Assembly (NCBI GenBank): GCA_963651465.1
Contig: CAVJPS010000003.1
Location: 1-32,809, forward strand
Reading direction: 5' to 3'
Source of the DNA: SUG2458 sp963651465
Lineage (GTDB): Bacteria; Bacillota_I; Bacilli_A; RFN20; CAG-826
DNA: 32,809 nt
Under the pieces are notes generated by a model. The model worked only from the letters and a program-made list of their open reading frames with translations. It ran no database searches and was not told the DNA's origin. Made by a program: the position numbers and the translations under genes. Shown here piece after piece: positions 1 through 6,318 of the stretch. The stretch's first letter is position 1. Every line of letters begins with the position of its first letter.

Positions 1-29
1 TTGACAACCTTATATATATATCTATATAT
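1..29 (+). promoter_or_regulatory. possible sigma-A promoter at the window edge
   Basis: A perfect -35 hexamer TTGACA occupies positions 1-6 and is followed at 16-18 bases by a run of TATATA that can serve as -10. The TA repeat makes the exact -10 uncertain, and the sequence left of the window is unknown. It would drive the small ORF at 67. Confidence 0.4.
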
Positions 30-66
30 ATATAATAAACTTGTTGTAAAAACAAGGAGATTGTTT

Positions 67-249
67 ATGAAAAAACAACTTTTTAATTTTTTATTGGTTA
101 TAAGTAATATATCTAATTTTACGAACGCACCAATAAACAATATGCATTATGGAAATATAACTGCAAAAAATGTACAACCAACAATTAAATTTTATATAAA
201 AATAAAGCTCGGGAAACCCGAGCTTTTAATATGTTATTATTCGTTATAG
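67..249 (+). CDS. doubtful small ORF, 60 aa, signal-peptide-like N terminus
   Basis: This is a 60-codon frame starting at ATG 67, with AAGGAGA at 54-60 as a well-placed ribosome binding site and a promoter-like sequence before it. The N terminus (MKKQLFNFLLVI) has the Lys-then-hydrophobic pattern of an export leader. The rest has no recognisable domain. Against it being a real gene: the frame runs straight through the terminator hairpin at 204-226 and ends inside the 3' end of the convergent hydrolase gene. It could instead be the remnant of a truncated secreted protein or a small peptide. I do not assign a function. Confidence 0.3.
   Translation: MKKQLFNFLLVISNISNFTNAPINNMHYGNITAKNVQPTIKFYIKIKLGKPELLICYYSL
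204..227 (-). terminator. intrinsic terminator after the alpha/beta hydrolase gene
   Basis: A perfect 10-bp stem (204-213 with 217-226, loop AAA) has a GC-rich core. On the minus strand it is followed by a T-rich tract, so it ends the hydrolase gene whose stop codon lies about 10 bases upstream. The plus side has only a short T run. Confidence 0.8.
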
Positions 250-1142
250 AAATTAATTATGTCTTTGTAGACTTCTTCACGGCCAATTTCGTTTATGATT
301 TCATGTCTCATAACAGGATATAATTTAACTTTAACATTAAGACCATGTTTTTTATATTGTTTGTATTTACCTAAAACACCTTTACCGTATTTACCAACTG
401 GATCTTCTTCACCAGCAATAAGGAAGATAGGAAGATTTTTAGAGACACGTTCAACGTTTTTATCTTTATGAACTCTATTTAAGCCTTTCATAAATTCAGC
501 ATAGAAACCAGTTGTACAAACATATCCACAACGGAAATCTGCAATATATTTTTGGTTACTTTCATCATTTGTTGATAACCAATCAAATTGAGTTTTAGGG
601 TTTTTAATACGTTTATTGTAACTACCAAAACTTAATTTATTTAATAATTCATCACGATATGTATCACGGTCGAATTTCTTTGCACGGGAATTTGCAATTG
701 CACCACCCATTTTTGCAATTAAACCCATTGAGTCACATGAACCACAAATAACTGATTTTTCAATAACATCACTATGTAATTGAATAAATTCTTGGCTTAC
801 AAACGATCCCATTGAGTGACCAAATAAGTAGACAGGTTTTTTAGTTTGTTCTTTTACGAATAATACTTCTTCGTAAACCATTTCTACAGCTTCACTAAAT
901 CCATTAACAGGCCATACGCCTAATTCTTCTGGCTTTTCACAGTTTAATCCTTGACCGTAATGATCAATACAGAAAACACTAAATCCAGCTTTGTTTAATT
1001 CGAGAGCAAATTCATCATAACGATATGATGATTCTGTCATACCAGTGACTATAACAACATTACGTTCACTGCCTTTAAGGGGCCATTGACAGCCTTTTAA
1101 TGTTTTTCCATTTTTTAGTTTTAATTCAAAAGGTTTCCACAT
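237..1142 (-). CDS. alpha/beta hydrolase (serine aminopeptidase S33 / lysophospholipase-like)
   Basis: A 301-residue alpha/beta hydrolase of the Hydrolase_4 / monoacylglycerol-lipase-like type. The nucleophile elbow GHSMGS lies near residue 109, the acid Asp is in AGEEDPVG near residue 245, and the catalytic His is in MRHE near residue 279. The order Ser-Asp-His and the spacing fit the family. Substrates in this family are acylglycerols, lysophospholipids or small esters, so substrate is not predictable here. The chosen ATG at 1142 begins MWKPFEL and has GGAGGT (1158-1153) ten bases upstream. A longer frame from 1190 would place that ribosome binding site inside the coding region. There is no signal peptide, so it is probably cytosolic. 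It is a single-gene unit, divergent from the next gene and closed by the hairpin at 204-226. Confidence 0.88.
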   Translation of the reverse strand: MWKPFELKLKNGKTLKGCQWPLKGSERNVVIVTGMTESSYRYDEFALELNKAGFSVFCIDHYGQGLNCEKPEELGVWPVNGFSEAVEMVYEEVLFVKEQTKKPVYLFGHSMGSFVSQEFIQLHSDVIEKSVICGSCDSMGLIAKMGGAIANSRAKKFDRDTYRDELLNKLSFGSYNKRIKNPKTQFDWLSTNDESNQKYIADFRCGYVCTTGFYAEFMKGLNRVHKDKNVERVSKNLPIFLIAGEEDPVGKYGKGVLGKYKQYKKHGLNVKVKLYPVMRHEIINEIGREEVYKDIINFYNE

Positions 1143-1293
1143 ATTATTCTTTACCTCCAATTTTTGAATTTCTTTATAATATTTTAACATATTAATTTAA
1201 TTAAATGAAATTAAAGAATAAAAATTAAATATATATGAGTTATAAATTTAAATTTTAGGTATTACATTAATTTTTATTAAATTTTTTATAGGG

Positions 1294-1299
1294 TATAAT
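1294..1299 (+). promoter_or_regulatory. -10 element for the toroid protein/msrC pair
   Basis: A consensus TATAAT lies 25 bases upstream of ATG 1324 in the AT-rich divergent spacer 1143-1323. No convincing -35 is visible at 17 bases. Confidence 0.5.
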
Positions 1300-1323
1300 A
1301 TAATAAATAAAAAGAGGTATTTT

Positions 1324-2286
1324 ATGAACAAATTAGTTAAAGAAGATGTAGAAAAGATTACAAATTGGGTATATCAAAATGCTCGTGAAATAGATACTGC
1401 ATTATTCAATAATGCAATATTTGAAGATGATAAAGATATGGTTTTAAATGCTTTAACATTATTTTTAAATGAAGATGGTGGATTTGCAAAAGGTTTAGAA
1501 CCTGATTTACAAAATCAAGAATCAAATGTTCTTGCTACTTCTAAAGCATTTGAAATATTGCATCTAGTAGGATATAAATACGATCCTTGTGATGAGTTAT
1601 TTAATACTGTTATAAATGGTGCATGTAAATATTTATTTAACCAAGCACCTAAAGATAATAAAGGACGTTGGTCATTAATTGAAGAAAGTAATAATAAATA
1701 TCCTTGTGCGGAATGGTGGAAATTTAAAGATGAAAAATATGTTACTTTACCATTTAACCCAACACCAGCTCTTATTGGTGAAATAATGTTATTTACTAGT
1801 CCAACATCAAAATATTATTTAAAAGCAGAAAGTATGTTAACAGATATATTACGTCTTTTCTTCACTAACAATGTTAGTGATAAATCAGATTTACGTAACT
1901 TCTATTTGCTTTTTGATGCTTTAAATAAGATTAACTACACTGATAATTTCATTGAAGAGTGTAAAGAAAAATGGTTAAGTGATATTGATTATGCCTTAAC
2001 TCGTAAAAAAGAAGAATTTGGTTCTCCTTCTTCAGTTATGTTATTTGATATAGTACACGATATTGATCTATTAAATGGTAAGTTTAAAGAAGAATTAGAG
2101 AATAATTTAGATTATTTAGTAGATTGTCGTACTACTGCTGGTTTGTGGGTCCCAAATTGGGGGTGGGGTAATAAAGACCCTTACTATGATATAGCTTATA
2201 TTTTGTGGGCATCCTATTTAACTGTTAATAATGTTTCTATTCTAAAGAAATTTAATAGAATAGAAGAAGGAGCATTTGATGAATAA
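1324..2286 (+). CDS. uncharacterised alpha/alpha-toroid (prenyltransferase/squalene-cyclase-repeat-like) protein
   Basis: A 320-residue helical protein with a motif around residues 49-62 (NEDGGFAKGLEPD) that resembles the QW/DGGF repeats of terpenoid-cyclase / prenyltransferase alpha/alpha toroids. A second aromatic-rich stretch near the C terminus (LWVPNWGWGN) is consistent with the same fold. The cyclase Asp motif DxDD is not visible, so a cyclase activity cannot be claimed. Homologues of this kind are usually annotated only as hypothetical. AGAGGT precedes the ATG. The gene overlaps the following sulfoxide-reductase gene by 8 bases, so the two are probably translationally coupled. The link may be regulatory rather than functional. 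Confidence 0.6.
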   Translation: MNKLVKEDVEKITNWVYQNAREIDTALFNNAIFEDDKDMVLNALTLFLNEDGGFAKGLEPDLQNQESNVLATSKAFEILHLVGYKYDPCDELFNTVINGACKYLFNQAPKDNKGRWSLIEESNNKYPCAEWWKFKDEKYVTLPFNPTPALIGEIMLFTSPTSKYYLKAESMLTDILRLFFTNNVSDKSDLRNFYLLFDALNKINYTDNFIEECKEKWLSDIDYALTRKKEEFGSPSSVMLFDIVHDIDLLNGKFKEELENNLDYLVDCRTTAGLWVPNWGWGNKDPYYDIAYILWASYLTVNNVSILKKFNRIEEGAFDE

Positions 2287-2737
2287 AAAAGAACAATATG
2301 AAGATATTATTAAAGTATTACCGTCATTATTAGATGGTGTTAATGACAATATTGCAAACATTGCTAATACTGTCTCTTTAATATTTCATAATTTATCTAA
2401 TGTCTCTTGGTGTGGAGTGTATTTTAATAAAAACAATGAATTAGTACTTGGACCTTTCCAAGGTAAAATAGCTTGTACTCGTATTTCTTTTAATCGTGGT
2501 GTATGTGGAAAATGTGCTAGAACTTTAAAAACTATAGTTGTTCCTAATGTTCATGAATTTGAAGATCATATTGCTTGCGATGCAAGTTCTAACTCTGAAA
2601 TAGTTGTTCCGATGATTAAAAATAATAAGCTAATTGGAGTACTTGATCTTGACTCTTATGAATTTAATACATTTGATCAAATTGATGAGTTGTATTTAAC
2701 TAAGATTGCCGAAATTTTACTAAATAATTTTAATTAA
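2279..2737 (+). CDS. msrC: free methionine-(R)-sulfoxide reductase (GAF domain)
   Basis: A 152-residue single GAF-domain protein matching fRMsr/MsrC, which reduces free L-methionine-(R)-sulfoxide in the cytosol using thioredoxin-type reductants. Family signatures are all present: WCGVYF, LVLGPFQG, RGVCG, HIACD and SEIVVP. The three redox cysteines are at 66, 76 and 100, with spacing 10 and 24. I recall the same spacing for E. coli MsrC (Cys84, 94, 118). I chose ATG 2279 over the TTG at 2276 because AGAAGGAG (2263-2272) sits six bases before it. It overlaps the toroid-protein gene by 8 bases. The role is repair of oxidised methionine, useful to an anaerobe exposed to oxygen. Confidence 0.9.
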   Translation: MNKKEQYEDIIKVLPSLLDGVNDNIANIANTVSLIFHNLSNVSWCGVYFNKNNELVLGPFQGKIACTRISFNRGVCGKCARTLKTIVVPNVHEFEDHIACDASSNSEIVVPMIKNNKLIGVLDLDSYEFNTFDQIDELYLTKIAEILLNNFN

Positions 2738-2810
2738 ATTATTTAATAAACTTTAAAGAAAAGTCTTTTCATAATGTAAAATATTTTCATAAAAAACTTC
2801 TAATTTTTAA

Positions 2811-2839
2811 TTTACTATTGTCTTTTATATTGTTATAAT
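2811..2839 (+). promoter_or_regulatory. promoter of folD operon
   Basis: TTTACT (2811-2816), a 17-base spacer, then TATAAT (2834-2839) preceded by TGT, which makes an extended -10. The transcript would start about 25 bases before the folD ribosome binding site GGGAGG. Confidence 0.65.
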
Positions 2840-2872
2840 TTTGCCATGTAAACAAGGGAGGATAATAATAAA

Positions 2873-3667
2873 ATGGATATTAAAAACTTCATAATTGAAG
2901 AAAAGAAAAGACTGCAAAAAGAAGTAAATAATTTAAGTATTAAACCTTGTATGATGATTATCCAAGTAAATGATGATCCAGCATCAAATGCTTATGTAAG
3001 AGGTAAATTAAAAGATTCTGCTGAAGTTGGTATTAATGCTATATTAAAGAAATTACCAGAATCAACAACTGAAGAAGAATTACTTAGTGAAATTAGAAAA
3101 GCAAATGAAGATAAATCAATTCATGGCTTAATTGTTCAAATGCCTTTACCAAAACATATTGATGAAGAAAAAATTAAGTTAGCAGTCGATCCAAAGAAAG
3201 ATATTGATGGTTTCCATCCATTATCAACATTTATTCCTTGTACCCCTAAAGGAATTGTTACTTATTTAAAATCTGAAAATATTGAATTTTCAGGTAAAAA
3301 TGCTGTTGTAATTGGCCGTTCTAATATTGTTGGTCGTCCAATGGCAAAACTTCTTACTAACTTAAGTTGTAATACAACAATTTTACATAGTAAGACAACT
3401 AAAGAAGATATGGAATTTTATCTAGAACACGCTGATATAATTGTAGCAGCTGTTGGTAAGAAATATTTTTTAAATAAGACATACAAACTTAAAAAGGACG
3501 CAGCTGTTATTGATGTTGGTATCAATCGTGTAGATGGTGTTCTTTATGGTGATTGTGAACCAGATTTAGATGTTAAATTACAAACACCAGTTCCTGGTGG
3601 AGTTGGTTTACTAACTAGATTAAGTTTACTTTATAATTTAATGGAGGCATACAATAATGGAATTTAA
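2873..3667 (+). CDS. folD: bifunctional methylene-THF dehydrogenase / methenyl-THF cyclohydrolase
   Basis: FolD interconverts 5,10-methylene-, 5,10-methenyl- and 10-formyl-tetrahydrofolate in the cytosol. At 264 residues it is slightly shorter than the usual 280 or so. Visible family marks are the catalytic Tyr/Lys pair in AYVRGK (residues 41-45), VQMPLP near residue 89, DGFHP, the nucleotide-binding motif GRSNIVGRP, and the C-terminal TPVPGGVGLLT. It overlaps the next gene (start 3657) by 11 bases, and that gene's ribosome binding site GGAGG (3643-3647) lies inside folD. The pairing matters: the neighbour is ThyX-like, and thymidylate synthases use methylene-THF, the substrate/product of FolD. 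Confidence 0.95.
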   Translation: MDIKNFIIEEKKRLQKEVNNLSIKPCMMIIQVNDDPASNAYVRGKLKDSAEVGINAILKKLPESTTEEELLSEIRKANEDKSIHGLIVQMPLPKHIDEEKIKLAVDPKKDIDGFHPLSTFIPCTPKGIVTYLKSENIEFSGKNAVVIGRSNIVGRPMAKLLTNLSCNTTILHSKTTKEDMEFYLEHADIIVAAVGKKYFLNKTYKLKKDAAVIDVGINRVDGVLYGDCEPDLDVKLQTPVPGGVGLLTRLSLLYNLMEAYNNGI

Positions 3668-4250
3668 AATTGAAAACGTATCAGTATATGGAATTGAAAA
3701 AGCAGTCAAAGCATCTGGTAACCCAATGCGTACTGCTTTAGATAATGGACCAGTTACTGAAAAAGATATGATTAGAGCATCTAAATTAGGTACTTGTAGA
3801 GGTGGAGAAGGACACGATAATTTCTTAAAAGGATGTCTTGTTCAACTTGACGTTACTGCACCTTTATATTGGTGGAAACAAGCTCAACGTTATCACTGGT
3901 TCGACTTTGTTTCTTCTCAATCAACTATGCATAGTTTATTAAAATTTGATGTAGCTACTCAAGTAGTTCCTACTACTTCTAAAGAAGTAGTAGCTATTAT
4001 TCAAAAAATGGTTACTAATTACTTAGCTTTACCAGAAGGTGATCCTTCTAAAAACGAAAAATGGCAAGAGATTGTTTCTTCTTTACCATGTGGCTTTTGT
4101 CTAGGTGCATCAATGACTACAAACTATCAACAATTAAAAACAATGTATCACCAACGTCGTCACCACAAATTAAAAGAATGGCAAGTATTTTGTGACTGGT
4201 GTGAAACATTACCACACTTTAAAGAAATAGTCTTAAAACAAGACGAATAA
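3657..4250 (+). CDS. divergent ThyX-like (flavin-dependent thymidylate synthase-like) protein
   Basis: A 197-residue protein that I align by eye with ThyX. VTAPLYWWKQAQRYH (66-80) matches the ThyX segment ending in the RHR motif. Near the C terminus TTNYQQL, then RRHHKLKEW, matches the ThyX pattern N-x3-L ... R ... W. ThyX methylates dUMP with methylene-THF and FAD. The signature RHRxxSxNExSxRY is changed here: Arg78 is kept, but the following His and Arg are Tyr79 and His80, and the later Ser and Arg fall on Gln88 and Thr90. Either substrate binding differs or the protein no longer makes dTMP. It is coupled to folD by an 11-base overlap, which supports a folate-linked role. The fold assignment is an inference and the activity is unknown. 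Confidence 0.6.
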   Translation: MEFKIENVSVYGIEKAVKASGNPMRTALDNGPVTEKDMIRASKLGTCRGGEGHDNFLKGCLVQLDVTAPLYWWKQAQRYHWFDFVSSQSTMHSLLKFDVATQVVPTTSKEVVAIIQKMVTNYLALPEGDPSKNEKWQEIVSSLPCGFCLGASMTTNYQQLKTMYHQRRHHKLKEWQVFCDWCETLPHFKEIVLKQDE

Positions 4251-4261
4251 TAGAAATATAA

Positions 4262-4288
4262 GGCAACTTACATAAGTTGTCTTTTTTT
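4262..4288 (+). terminator. intrinsic terminator after folD-thyX-like operon
   Basis: Stem GGCAACTT / AAGTTGTC (one G-T pair) with a short ACAT loop, followed by seven T residues. Confidence 0.85.
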
Positions 4289-4320
4289 GTCCTTTAGTAT
4301 GTGTGTGGGGGACACTTCTC

Positions 4321-4349
4321 TTGACTTTATTACTCTTTAAGAGTAATTT
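4321..4349 (+). promoter_or_regulatory. promoter with embedded inverted repeat upstream of the dead-transposase operon
   Basis: TTGACT (4321-4326), a 17-base spacer and TAATTT (4344-4349) form a plausible promoter. A perfect 7-bp inverted repeat ATTACTC-TTTAA-GAGTAAT (4329-4347) fills the spacer and reaches into the -10, where a bound repressor would block RNA polymerase. It lies upstream of the likely transcription start, so it is more probably a DNA operator than an RNA hairpin. Confidence 0.45.
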
Positions 4350-4368
4350 AAATAATGGAGGTAAAATT

Positions 4369-5118
4369 ATGGCTAGAAAAGCACGTGAAATTTCACCAAT
4401 TGGCTATTATTCAATCAGATTAAGAACTGATACAGTTCGATTTGAAGAAGATGACCGTATACTTTTCTTAGACACAGTTAAATCATTTTGTGATTACTGT
4501 GGGCTTTTAGGCTATTTACTTTTACCTACATCATTTGCATTTGTTTTAAAGATGTACGATGCTAATATTTCTACAGTTATGCGTAAAATTTTAGCTAAAT
4601 TTATTGTTGCATTCAAGAAGAGTAAAAAAATTGAAGGAAATGAAATTTTTAAAGATCGTTTCCATAGTACTCCTGCTAAATGTTATAGTGATGTATTTTC
4701 ATTTATTGGTAAACTACATGATTTAGGATATCTTGGCAATATTTCTATTTGCAGTAGTAACAATTATCTTGAAAACAAATACATTGATTTATCTTTCTAT
4801 CAAGAACGTTGTGATGACAAAGAAGAGTTTGCTCGTTTATGTAATTTAGCTCACTATGATTTTGTAGCTCATCGTATCAGTGATGAAGATATTAGAACAT
4901 ACTTTAATAAAGTTTATAAAGTTAGTGCTGAAGAAATTAAGAATATGCCTCGTAATATGATTGTTGAAATGTTATCGGGTGTTCTGAAATGTAATAAAGT
5001 ATCAGCATTACAGATTAAGCGTATTACTAAATTGCCGGTTACTGTCTTAGTTAAAGTTAAAAAAGAATCACTTCTTAAAAGAATTCTTAAAAACAAAAAG
5101 GATTTAGGAAATGAGTAA
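4369..5118 (+). CDS. RAYT / Y1-transposase-like protein lacking HUH and Tyr catalytic residues
   Basis: A 249-residue protein with the layout of REP-associated / IS200-like Y1 transposases: an N terminus like MARKARE...GYYSI (family: MARKAR...G-IYHV), a FEEDD...FL helix, a core strand, an IFKDRFHS segment equivalent to the family's LFQGRYKS, and a C-terminal helical domain (about 165-235) ending in a helix-turn-helix-like stretch that resembles that of clostridial members. The catalytic residues are gone. The HUH pair, normally NHxH, is T54-S55-F56-A57, and the nucleophilic Tyr position is Phe78. It should not cut DNA but could still bind it. Start 4369 is set by GGAGGT; the frame extends upstream to 4303 without support. 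It overlaps the next gene by 8 bases and heads an operon of two exported proteins. No terminal repeats of an insertion sequence were seen. Confidence 0.65.
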   Translation: MARKAREISPIGYYSIRLRTDTVRFEEDDRILFLDTVKSFCDYCGLLGYLLLPTSFAFVLKMYDANISTVMRKILAKFIVAFKKSKKIEGNEIFKDRFHSTPAKCYSDVFSFIGKLHDLGYLGNISICSSNNYLENKYIDLSFYQERCDDKEEFARLCNLAHYDFVAHRISDEDIRTYFNKVYKVSAEEIKNMPRNMIVEMLSGVLKCNKVSALQIKRITKLPVTVLVKVKKESLLKRILKNKKDLGNE

Positions 5119-6286
5119 AAGAATTATAGAAGTAGTCGCTGAAAAAAAAGAAGACACGAAAATTGTTGCTGAATCAGTTGATGAATCTATCGATGATGTT
5201 AATTTAAAAAAAAGTAAGAAGAAGAAAAAAGTAAAAAAACCGGCTAAAGTTCTTACCAAAAAACAAAATATCATTATTATGTGCTCCGTTAGCGTACTTG
5301 GCGTAGCTAGTGGAGGAGGAATTGGTGGTTATATTATTAAAGCCCAACAATCGGGTGTCCGTGTTTTAGAAGACACATCAAAATACCTAGATTCATTGGA
5401 CACTATTCAAACTAATTACTATAAATGGCTTGTTGCAAACGATCCTTCTTTAATTAGTGAATATCAAGATAATGAAGCTGTAAAAAATTTTTATAATTCT
5501 TCTGTAAAAAAAGGAAATGTTGATACTGATATTTCAAGTTATCTTTCAATAACTGACATTCTTCAAATTTCTTTTTATAACTTAGAAAACAATGTTGAAG
5601 AATACGTTACTGAATCTATTGGTAGTATGAAAACATCGCCAGGTGTTGGTACTCAATATTTGACATCTGTTCATGGACGTAAAGGAAATATTTATTATTT
5701 TGAAAACGATTCAGTTTCATCAGTTGTTAATTTTGGTATCCGCTTTGTATTAAATGAAGATGGAAATATATCTTATTATCGAGCAGATACAAAAAATTTA
5801 ACTCAAACTGGTAGTAACGGAAAAGAAATTATTCAATGTACTTTTCCAAGTGAACCTATTCAACATATGACTGATGATGAATATAAAACATTATATGGTG
5901 CATCCATAAAAGATCCATGCATATATCTTATTTCATCTAAAACTTATTCCAAAAAATACGAATCATCAATTACTACATTAGATGACGGTAGTGGTTATGA
6001 AATATCAATTACTTTTACAAAAAAAGCATGTCAAGATTATATAACTCAAATTATCAATTCTTCGGACGGAAAAGTTAAAAACGTTACAGGTTTTGCTTAT
6101 AGTACTTGGGTTGTTCGTCTAGACAATAATTTATTACCAACTTGGAGATCACTCTCCGAAATGTATACTACTTTCTCATTAGGTATGAACGTTACTTGTT
6201 CTTCTTTTATTGAAGAAACATTCTATTACGATAACGTTTACTTCCCTAATACCGATGAGAAATATCCAGTTCGATTATTACAATAA
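5111..6286 (+). CDS. single-pass membrane protein with Lys-rich cytosolic tail and extracellular domain
   Basis: 391 residues that I do not recognise. Residues 1-32 are acidic/mixed. Residues 33-51 are very Lys-rich and give a strong positive-inside signal. Residues 53-77 form one hydrophobic segment with the Gly-rich core ASGGGIGGY. About 310 residues then face outside, rich in Ser/Thr/Tyr/Asp and predicted by eye to be mixed alpha/beta. There is no lipobox, no LPxTG, and no cleavable signal peptide because the hydrophobic segment is internal (type II topology). The ATG lies inside the end of the dead-transposase gene (8-base overlap, ribosome binding site TTAGGA), and the next gene starts 32 bases after its stop. 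This suggests it works with the 1141-residue neighbour at the cell surface. Function unknown. Confidence 0.6.
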   Translation: MSKRIIEVVAEKKEDTKIVAESVDESIDDVNLKKSKKKKKVKKPAKVLTKKQNIIIMCSVSVLGVASGGGIGGYIIKAQQSGVRVLEDTSKYLDSLDTIQTNYYKWLVANDPSLISEYQDNEAVKNFYNSSVKKGNVDTDISSYLSITDILQISFYNLENNVEEYVTESIGSMKTSPGVGTQYLTSVHGRKGNIYYFENDSVSSVVNFGIRFVLNEDGNISYYRADTKNLTQTGSNGKEIIQCTFPSEPIQHMTDDEYKTLYGASIKDPCIYLISSKTYSKKYESSITTLDDGSGYEISITFTKKACQDYITQIINSSDGKVKNVTGFAYSTWVVRLDNNLLPTWRSLSEMYTTFSLGMNVTCSSFIEETFYYDNVYFPNTDEKYPVRLLQ

Positions 6287-6318
6287 AATTTTAGTTTAAT
6301 GAAAGGAGGTCGAACGAT

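Noticed and set aside
4303..5118. Active insertion sequence around the transposase-like gene
   Set aside because: No terminal inverted repeats, subterminal hairpins or target duplication were seen, and the catalytic residues are missing.
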